A stretch of 6,516 nt of DNA, taken from positions 1 through 6,516 of the forward strand of contig JACPOX010000075.1 in assembly GCA_016191305.1 (NCBI GenBank), in the 5' to 3' direction. This DNA is from Legionella longbeachae (GTDB lineage: Bacteria > Pseudomonadota > Gammaproteobacteria > Legionellales > Legionellaceae). Under the pieces are notes generated by a model. That model was not told the DNA's origin. It made no database searches and saw only the letters and a program-made list of their open reading frames with translations. Shown here in pieces: positions 1 to 5,144 of this stretch. Within the stretch, counting starts at the first letter, position 1. Every line of letters starts with the position of its first letter. A program made the position numbers and the translations under genes.

Positions 1-35
1 TTTTAATGTTAGTACGCTGGTACTTGGCTTATCTA

Positions 36-90
36 TTGTAATAGCAACTGTCTTGGAGCTGTTTTTAATCCAAGACAGTTGCTATTACAA
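36..90. repeat. Perfect 22-bp inverted repeat with 11-nt spacer
   Basis: The arm at 36-57 (begins TTGTAATAGCAACTG) is the exact reverse complement of the arm at 69-90 (ends CAGTTGCTATTACAA), separated by 11 nt (58-68). The match is 22 of 22. No T-tract follows the stem on either strand, so it is not a classic intrinsic terminator. It lies 76 bp upstream of the IS5-type transposase relic. It could be two facing ends of an insertion sequence (one right end, one left end, abutted), a miniature element, or a strong RNA or DNA hairpin. The family is not recognised. Confidence 0.9.
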
Positions 91-165
91 GGTAGAAGAA
101 ATAAGTAGTTGCGAATTTTAAAAAATAGAGTAGATTTGGCAAAAATCTCCCGCCAAGGATGCCTA

Positions 166-510
166 ATGTCTAAGACTCCCAAAAAGATTCGCCACTGGAA
201 AGAGTATAACAAGTCTTTAGTAAAAAGGGACAAATTCTTTAAGCTTTAATGAAGACTATTTAGAGCAACTTTACTACAAAAACCCTCAACGTCGAGGTGG
301 CCAAAGAATATATAGTGCTCAGATGTATGAATACCTATTGACCATTAAAGTGATGTTACGTTTCCGTGGCGTGCGTCGATAGGGTTTGCCCGAGCGGTAC
401 TTCAGAAGACTTTTCCGGATAAAATAATTCAAGTACCTGACTATGCGCATGCGAGTCGCGAATCAGGGAAATTAGAATTAAAAATAAAACCCCTAGGATT
501 AAAATCATAG
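166..510 (+). pseudogene. IS5-family transposase, N-terminal relic with three frameshifts
   Basis: The reading starts at ATG 166, with AAGGA at 155-159 giving good spacing. The first frame gives MSKTPKKIRHWKEYNKSLVK and stops at 247. The sequence continues in a second frame from about 242 (FNEDYLEQLYYKNPQRRGGQ, then IYSAQMYEYLLTIKVMLRF). It returns to the first frame from 364 (PWRASIGFARAVLQKTFPDK, then IIQVPDYAHASRE) until TAG at 508-510. Three single-base deletions explain this: two between about 227 and 242 and one at 361-364. The KEYNKSLVKR start and the VPDYxxxSR segment resemble the N-terminal region of IS5-family transposases (IS903/IS427-like). The whole DDE catalytic domain is missing, because Tn3-type sequence begins about 20 bp later. 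This is a dead fragment; the subgroup is uncertain. Confidence 0.75.
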
Positions 511-529
511 CTAGGAATGGAGTTAGCCT

Positions 530-1182
530 TTGATTAGTACAGGAGTGAACGTTTATTCTACTAGTGGTTACCATCAAAGGAGCCATGGGAAAGAGGCCAA
601 TTATTCATTCAAGTATTTTGGCAATGGCAAAGGTTCGAGCGTGTATCGCTTTATCGATGAACGAGGTATTTTATTTTATGCAACTGTATTTAGTAGTGCT
701 GAGCGGGATGCTATGTACGTTATTGATGGTTTATTACATAATGATACAATTGCCAGTAATGTACATTCAACTGATACGCACAGATATACAGAAATGGTTT
801 TTGCGGTATCTCATTTAATTGGAATGACATTTGCTCCACGTATAAATGATCTAGCTTCACAAAATTTAGTCAGCTGTCGAATTAGACGTAATTGGGACAA
901 CATTTTAAGATTAATTGCCACAATCAAACTCCGCGAACATCGAGCATCTACAATACTCAAAAGATTAGGTGAGTATTCAAATCAACATCCATTGCAAGAA
1001 GCATTAAAAGAGTTCGGAGGAATTATCAAATCAATCTTCATTTTGAAATATGTAGATGACGTGGATTGGCGACAAGCCATTGAGAAGCAATTAAACAAAG
1101 GTGAGTTGGCCAACAAATTCTCAGCTGCAATCTCCTTTGCCGATCAAAATATTCTAGAATCACTCAAAGAAGATCAAGAAAT
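530..1182 (+). pseudogene. tnpA: Tn3-family transposase TnpA, C-terminal part, first segment
   Basis: This is the upstream segment of the C-terminal catalytic half of a Tn3-family transposase, the DDE enzyme that recombines Tn3 ends. The family is recognised from YSFKYFGNGKG, YRFIDERG, VIDGLLHN, the HSTDTH motif holding the second catalytic Asp, FAPRINDL, NWDNILRLIATIKLRE, and ALKEFGGIIKSIFILKYVDD with the likely catalytic Glu. The N-terminal ~700 residues are absent. An in-frame TAG at 524-526 precedes the TTG at 530, which is not a credible native start. The SDGQ-like first-Asp motif expected near 557-580 reads STSGYHQ. About 25-35 residues usually found between FAPRI-L and NWDN also appear to be missing near 870-895. 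The frame is broken after 1182 by the IS66 insertion; reading on gives only MYAFG and a stop inside the IS66 end. Confidence 0.88.
1175..1182. repeat. IS66 target-site duplication, left copy (CAAGAAAT)
   Basis: This 8-bp direct repeat immediately precedes the left IS66 terminus and is identical to 4816-4823. Eight base pairs is the standard duplication length for IS66-family elements. The repeat lies in the tnpA codons for Gln-Glu-Ile of the interrupted Tn3 transposase. Confidence 0.93.
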
Positions 1183-1202
1183 GTATGCGTTCGGCTAAAT
1201 AC
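1183..1202 (+). repeat. IS66 left terminal inverted repeat
   Basis: The sequence GTATGCGTTCGGCTAAATAC matches the reverse complement of 4796-4815 at 18 of 20 positions; the mismatches fall at 1195 and 1196. It abuts the left target-duplication copy exactly. IS66 ends usually start GTAA, so GTAT is a mild variant. Confidence 0.9.
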
Positions 1203-1234
1203 ACCTACCACTGAATTAAAAACCGCATAAACTG

Positions 1235-1255
1235 AGCTTCTCAAAAAGAGGAGCT
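1235..1255 (+). promoter_or_regulatory. Hairpin covering the tnpA ribosome-binding site
   Basis: AGCTTCTC (1235-1242) can pair with GAGGAGCT (1248-1255) through eight pairs, one of them G-U, around an AAAAA loop. The right arm contains the Shine-Dalgarno sequence GAGGAG (1248-1253), placed 6 nt before the tnpA ATG at 1260. If folded in the mRNA, the stem would hide the ribosome-binding site. Many insertion sequences limit transposase translation this way, often against read-through transcripts. The pairing is visible in the sequence; the regulatory role is inferred. Confidence 0.55.
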
Positions 1256-1259
1256 AGAA

Positions 1260-1598
1260 ATGAAATCAAAAGAAGAATATTGGGAACGGTTATTTAAAGG
1301 ATATGAACGAAGTGGATTATCGCAAGAAGATTTCTGCAGTGAGCAAGGGATTCCTATTGCAAAATTTAAGTATCAATGGCGTAAAAGGATAGCGCCAGGA
1401 AGTCAGAAGTCCGAGGCAGATAAGCCCAGTCATTTTGAACCGATACTGATTAGTAACAAGGACTCTGTTCATCAGGAGACCCTAACGAGCCAATCGATTA
1501 TTATCCAATTTCCCAATCAGATTAGCTGTGAAGTGAAGATGGATATCAAGAGCAAAGATTTTTCTTCCTTACTGAATCAATTGAGGTTGCTATGCTGA
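1260..1598 (+). CDS. tnpA: IS66-family accessory protein TnpA (OrfA)
   Basis: This 112-residue protein is the first gene of the IS66 set. The N-terminal part (residues about 5-45) reads YWERLFKGYERSGLSQEDFC followed by a PIAKFKYQWRKR segment. That is the usual helix-turn-helix-like region of IS66 OrfA, a small basic DNA-binding accessory protein needed for transposition in family members. The C-terminal half is less conserved. ATG 1260 is preceded by GAGGAG at a 6-nt gap, which fixes the start. The stop (TGA 1596-1598) overlaps the tnpB start by 7 bp, suggesting translational coupling. The frame is intact. Its product may still be made, but the element's other genes are damaged. Confidence 0.88.
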   Translation: MKSKEEYWERLFKGYERSGLSQEDFCSEQGIPIAKFKYQWRKRIAPGSQKSEADKPSHFEPILISNKDSVHQETLTSQSIIIQFPNQISCEVKMDIKSKDFSSLLNQLRLLC

Positions 1599-2062
1599 TT
1601 CCAGAAGAAGTTCAGGTTCATTTATATTGCGGTATTACTGACATGAAGAAATCGATTAATACCCTGGCGATATTAGTCAAAGACGTATTCGACATGGAAC
1701 TTGAGACAGGGCATTTATTTTTATTTCGTAGTCGCTGTGGTTCGAAACTCAAAGCCCTTTACTATGAGGAGTGTAGTTTTACCTTATGGTATCGGAGGTT
1801 AGAGAAAGGAAAATTCATTTTCCCGCGTAATACCCAAGGCCATATTGAGTTAACCAAGGACCATTTAAATTGGCTGATGGCTTCTAATAAATACACGTTT
1901 CACCAAGGTGAAATCCCTGTAATTTGTATATTGCTTATAAAACCAAAACCCTCATTGCCAACAGGACAAAGTAATTTTACTAGACTGCGGCCTACTACCA
2001 GTAAACAGTTTTTAAAATTGACTTTAAAGTTCTTTATTTCCCCACAAAAATTCTTCCAATAG
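1592..2062 (+). CDS. tnpB: IS66-family accessory protein TnpB (OrfB), C-terminus replaced by IS4 read-through
   Basis: The native portion, about 105 residues (1592-1906), has the hallmark IS66 TnpB sequence: VHLYCGITDMKKSINTLA, LFLFRSRCGSKLKALYYEEC, FTLWYRRLEKGKFIFP and a closing LTKDHLNWLMA. The start overlaps the end of tnpA. TnpB is an essential accessory factor of unknown mechanism in IS66 elements. After KYTFHQ the frame runs into the IS4 insertion and adds about 50 unrelated residues before TAG at 2060-2062. The displaced native end appears to be at 3238-3252 (MPLP then TGA, overlapping tnpC ATG 3249 as ATGA). Only about four native residues are lost, so residual function cannot be excluded. 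Confidence 0.85.
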   Translation: MLIPEEVQVHLYCGITDMKKSINTLAILVKDVFDMELETGHLFLFRSRCGSKLKALYYEECSFTLWYRRLEKGKFIFPRNTQGHIELTKDHLNWLMASNKYTFHQGEIPVICILLIKPKPSLPTGQSNFTRLRPTTSKQFLKLTLKFFISPQKFFQ

Positions 2063-3159
2063 CTATTTTTTAAATCACTACAATTATCTCTATTATCAGG
2101 CTCTGATGGTGGCGGTGGTAATTGTTTATCTGCCTCTGCTTCAAATATTCGAGCAAGATTGATGAGTAACATGTGAGCATAGCATTCCTGCCTTACTCCG
2201 CGATCGGATCTGCTATGAAAGTCTTCAACATCCACAAACTCTTTTGAAATTTTGTACAGTTCCTCAATTCCCCAGCGACCATGATAAACAGCAGGGAATT
2301 CGTTTAACGGGTATTGTTCACCCAACAAGGTTGTACAGCAAACATAGGTTTCATTATCTATCGTATATTTAATTAGCCGTAGCTCAACGGGATTAAGTTC
2401 AATATCGTAGCCCTGTTTTTTACTTTCATATTTAACCGGACTAGATGGTATATAGCTAATCACCTCATCTTCTTTGTCACTGTCCCAGAATGCCTGAACC
2501 GCTTTGTTCACAGGACCAGACTGCATGCGACAAATTAAATGAATCCCCCTTTCAATAGCTTTGACAAGAATGAGATAGCTGAAATAACCGCGATTTAGTA
2601 CTAGCACATCGCCTAATGACAGCTTTTCCATATGCGACAGTAAGCAGATACGCTCTCCTTTGACTGGCTCAAGTATGCCGTCATAAATCAGACCGCTACC
2701 TAAGTGATATAAGGTACTCATTAATCCTTGAGGATAATATTGCTGTTTAATTGGTGCCTTATAACCCGCTTCCAACAACTCATGAGGCACATTAATTCTT
2801 GAACCATCAACACCAAAAACGCGATGATTTCGCCACAAAGGTAGCGTGTCACTTTCCTCGCGCATCGCCAACACTTTTTGATTAATCAGGGTAAATATTG
2901 TCTCCGGCATTTTCTGTCTGGCTTCACATATAGATGATGCTGACACCGGTTGTTCCTGTAAGGCCGAAAATTCTGAAGTTTCCCAAAGTTCATTTAATAA
3001 AATTTTGTATCCCTGGCTATTCTTACTTAAGACTAACTTTAATATAAAAGTTACTAAAAATTAGGTGTTAATAACCCGTTTTCGTGTTTGCCAAACTTTA
3101 TCAAAATCTTCACATACTTCCTCAATCATAACTTGTAAGGGGCTCCAAAAATCTTCCAT
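1900..3159 (-). pseudogene. IS4-family DDE transposase, inactive (in-frame stop; second Asp changed to Asn)
   Basis: The frame is open from GTG 2946 to the stop at 1900. The same frame carries on upstream through LSKNSQGYKILLNELWETSE and, beyond one TAA at 3061-3063, to MEDFWSPLQVMIEEVCEDFD at ATG 3159. The true gene was thus about 420 codons with one nonsense mutation. Markers are SSICEARQKM, first Asp in FGVDGSRINVP (codon 2806-2808), the DRGYFSY motif changed to NRGYFSY (Asn at 2593-2595), and the IS4 signature Y-2-R-3-E-6-K in YHGRWGIEELYKISK. The C-terminal end (SNIQITGISPW) runs to the IS66 junction and is probably not native. Loss of the second catalytic Asp and the early stop both predict no activity. 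Confidence 0.85.
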
Positions 3160-3229
3160 AACTGCATACATCCTTTAGCATTACTCGCTGTAAAGATTAA
3201 AAATTTTTGAAGTATAGCATAGAGATTCC
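1907..3229 (-). mobile_element. IS4-family element remnant inserted in tnpB
   Basis: A minus-strand IS4-family transposase relic fills nearly all of this interval, and IS66 tnpB sequence stops at its left edge. The ends are approximate. The proposed borders come from a 6-of-8 match between flanks TTCACCAA (1899-1906) and TTAACCGA (3230-3237) and from restoration of the tnpB frame across the site. Weak inverted similarity (GAAATCCCTGT against GGAATCTCTAT) exists at the ends, but no clear terminal repeat is seen. The transposase C-terminus looks shorter than usual, so the left end may be eroded. Confidence 0.6.
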
Positions 3230-3237
3230 TTAACCGA

Positions 3238-3252
3238 ATGCCATTGCCATGA
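3238..3252 (+). pseudogene. tnpB: Displaced 3' tail of tnpB
   Basis: Codons ATG CCA TTG CCA TGA read Met-Pro-Leu-Pro-stop. They are in phase with tnpB codons ending at 1906 if the IS4-type element and one copy of a degenerate 8-bp repeat (1899-1906 TTCACCAA; 3230-3237 TTAACCGA) are removed. The stop overlaps the tnpC start as ATGA, the coupled spacing expected for adjacent IS66 genes. This assignment depends on the inferred IS4 boundaries. Confidence 0.5.
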
Positions 3253-4783
3253 AAACGACCCCTGACAACTCCATTTGTTCTCCAGAATTTCAAGCAATTC
3301 TTGCCCCACTTCAAGATGAAAATCAAGCCCTAAAACAAGAAGCCCAGGAATGGAAAGAGAAATACCATCATCTTCTTGAGCAATTACGCCTGGCCAAACA
3401 ACAGCGTTTGACCGCTCTTCAGAAGCGAATGTGCTTCAAGGTGAATTGCAATTTGATGAGGCAGAACGCATAGAAACTACAGAGCTACCTCAAGAAGAAA
3501 ATACAGTTACTGTAAGCTACACCCGTAAAAAACCAGTACGACGCCCATTGCCAGAACATTTACCCCGTGAAATGATAGAGCACGATATCCCAGCAGAAGA
3601 AAAGCTTTGTGCTTGTGGATGTATGAAGCAACGTATTGGTGAAGAAGTAACGGAGCAGTTGGAGTATATCCCTGCAGAGCTTAAGGTGATTGCGCATGTT
3701 CGTCCAAAATATGCTTGCAATCGCTGTGATGAGGGAGTGAGCATTGCCTCTCTACCACAACTATTTCTTCCTAAAAGCATTGCGACCCCAAGTCTTGTAG
3801 CCCATACCATTATCAGCAAATACGAAGACCATTTGCCTTTATATCGTCAGGAGCAGATGTGGGCTCGATTAGGTATCGAATTACCAAGAAACACTGTATG
3901 TGGCTGGATAATGGCGGCTTCTGAAGTCTGCATGCCGATGAGGGATGCACTTGTGCAAGAACTGATTACTTCGAATTACCTACAGGTTGATGAAACCACA
4001 GTGCAAGTCATGGATGAGCCGAATCGAAAAAATACCAGCACCAGTTACATGTGGGTCTATCGTAATCACAGACCTGATAAAAAAGTGGTTCTCTTTGATT
4101 ACCAACAAACAAGGCAAGCGCAGTGGCCCAAACAAATCCTTAAGGATTTTAAAGGTTATCTACAAACGGATGGCTATAAAGGTTATGATTGGGTAGATAA
4201 TCATCCAGATATTATCCATTTAGGCTGCTTCGCTCATGCAAGGAGACCTTTTGCCCAGTTGGTGAAATTAGCTAAGACCACAGGAAAATCCCATCAAGCA
4301 GTCGCTTATATCCAAAAGCTTTATCTCATTGAAAAAATAGCGCGGGATAACTACTACACAAGCCAACAGCGTTATGAACTTCGTCTGGAAAAAGCAAAGC
4401 CTATTCTTGATGACATTAAAATCTGGCTGGACAAATCTCTAAAAACGGCTGCGCCCAAATCCAAATTAGGCGATGCTTTAGCTTATATGCATCAACGATG
4501 GAGCGAGCTTACTACTTATCTATTAGATGGGGCTCTCGAAATAGATAATAATCTTGTGGAAAATCTCATCAGACCCTTCGCTTTGGGTAGAAAAAATTGG
4601 CTGTTTTCGGGTAGTCCAAGACGTGCTCATGCCAGTGCTCTATTTTATAGCCTCATCGCAACTGCCAAAGCCAATGGGCTCAATCCTTTCAATTATCTAA
4701 AAAATCTTTTTGAATATATCCGTTCTTGCAGAACAGCAGAAGATTATATCGCGCTCCTACCTTATGCTCCTAATCCCAAGTAA
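3249..4783 (+). pseudogene. tnpC: IS66-family transposase TnpC, one-base deletion near the 5' end
   Basis: The first 53 codons from ATG 3249 give MKTTPDNSICSPEFQAILAP and a coiled-coil-like Gln/Glu-rich stretch to LRLAKQQR. At the T-run 3407-3409 one base is missing, and the protein continues in the next frame as DRSSEANVLQGELQFDEAER up to TAA at 4781. The restored length is about 512 residues, normal for TnpC. It has a Cys cluster (LCACGCMK ... YACNRC) expected to bind zinc, first catalytic Asp in LQVDETT (3989-3991), second Asp in LQTDGYKGY (4169-4171), and Glu in DNNLVENLIRPF (4559-4561). A start at 3431 is only an internal codon and would lack the N-terminal DNA-binding and coiled-coil region. 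All DDE residues persist, so inactivation is recent or partial. Confidence 0.88.
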
Positions 4784-4795
4784 ATAATTCAACCC

Positions 4796-4815
4796 GTATT
4801 TCCCCGAACGCATAC
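4796..4815 (-). repeat. IS66 right terminal inverted repeat
   Basis: Read on the minus strand from 4815 it is GTATGCGTTCGGGGAAATAC, 18 of 20 identical to the left end. It lies 12 bp after the tnpC stop codon and abuts the right target-duplication copy. Confidence 0.9.
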
Positions 4816-4823
4816 CAAGAAAT
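4816..4823. repeat. IS66 target-site duplication, right copy (CAAGAAAT)
   Basis: This is the exact second copy of the repeat at 1175-1182, starting directly after the right IS66 terminus. Collapsing the two copies restores the Tn3 transposase frame with no extra or missing base. Confidence 0.93.
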
Positions 4824-5067
4824 AGCAGTAATGTGCAAAACAATCATACAAAATATTATTATTTTGTGGAATTACATTGAGTTAACAAAGATTATTATGC
4901 GATCAGACTCAAATCAAAGAGAATTATTACATGAAAGCATTAAGAGTGCCTCAATCCTTACCTGGCATCATGTAAACTTACATGGAACCTATGATTTTAG
5001 TAACTTGTTAAGCTCAAATGATCCAGATTATTCCTTAGAGGATGTCATTAACTTTAAGGCCGCGTAG
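4816..5067 (+). pseudogene. tnpA: Tn3-family transposase TnpA, C-terminal part, second segment
   Basis: This is the continuation of the Tn3 TnpA that starts at 530. Its first 8 bp (4816-4823) are the second copy of the IS66 target duplication. Removing IS66 plus one copy gives an uninterrupted frame, KEDQE-IAVMCKTIIQ. It contains IIILWNYIELTK, ILTWHHVNLHGTYDFS and a short acidic tail ending FKAA before TAG at 5065-5067. These match the usual closing part of Tn3-family transposases (LIxNxIxxWNY; W-HxNxxGEYDFS). An ORF caller would begin it at ATG 4831, but this is an internal Met, not a real start, and no ribosome-binding site stands out. No Tn3-type terminal repeat (a run of CCCC closing about 38 bp) is seen in the 77 bp that follow. 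Confidence 0.88.
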
Positions 5068-5144
5068 GTTTATTAAAATATTTTTGGACAAAGGGATGCC
5101 TACTGTATTAAATATTAAAGGTTATCGGTTTTTCTTCTCGTAAA
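5068..5144. other. Short convergent intergenic gap, no clear element
   Basis: Seventy-seven AT-rich bases separate the end of the Tn3 transposase relic (plus strand) from the end of the reductase gene (minus strand). I see no Tn3 terminal repeat and no strong terminator. An 11-bp repeat, TCGGTTTTTCT, occurs here at 5125-5135 and again inside the reductase gene end at 5159-5169. Confidence 0.6.

Larger units (their letters stand above)
1183..4815 (+). mobile_element. IS66-family insertion sequence, itself interrupted by an IS4-family element
   Basis: The 3,633-bp element is bounded by terminal inverted repeats that start GTATGCGTTCGG on both sides (18 of 20 positions match) and by a perfect 8-bp target duplication. 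It carries the canonical IS66 set in one direction: tnpA (1260-1598), tnpB (from 1592, overlapping tnpA) and tnpC (3249-4783). A reverse-oriented IS4-type element at about 1907-3229 sits in the tnpB tail. Without it IS66 would be about 2.3 kb, normal for the family. The Tn3 transposase frame it splits is restored when IS66 is removed. Autonomous movement looks unlikely because tnpC has a one-base deletion, but both ends are intact, so mobilisation in trans is possible. Confidence 0.93.

Noticed and set aside
36..90. Intrinsic transcription terminator
   Set aside because: The stem is very strong, but it is followed by GGTAGAAG on the plus strand and TAGATAAG on the minus strand, with no run of T.
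564..818. Plus-strand 84-residue ORF (and the one at 3987-4196)
   Set aside because: They lie in another frame inside the Tn3 transposase and tnpC respectively, where the main frames carry clear family motifs.
3400..3435. Programmed frameshift in IS66 tnpC
   Set aside because: The site has only CGTTTG, with no slippery heptamer or obvious downstream stimulator, and IS66 tnpC is normally a single frame. A one-base deletion (or sequencing error) is simpler.
3517..3819. Minus-strand ORF of 100 residues (and similar ones at 33-233, 356-586 and 3126-3326)
   Set aside because: These are antisense to, or overlap, better-supported frames (tnpC, the IS5 relic, tnpC's 5' end), have no recognisable domain and no convincing ribosome-binding site.
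4831..5067. A stand-alone 78-residue protein starting at ATG 4831
   Set aside because: It is in phase with the Tn3 transposase upstream of IS66 once one target-duplication copy is removed, and it matches the closing part of Tn3-family TnpA, so it is a fragment.
5068..5144. Right terminal repeat of the Tn3 element
   Set aside because: Tn3 ends close with a GGGG/CCCC-type terminus of about 38 bp. No CCCC occurs in this gap and no matching left end is in the window.
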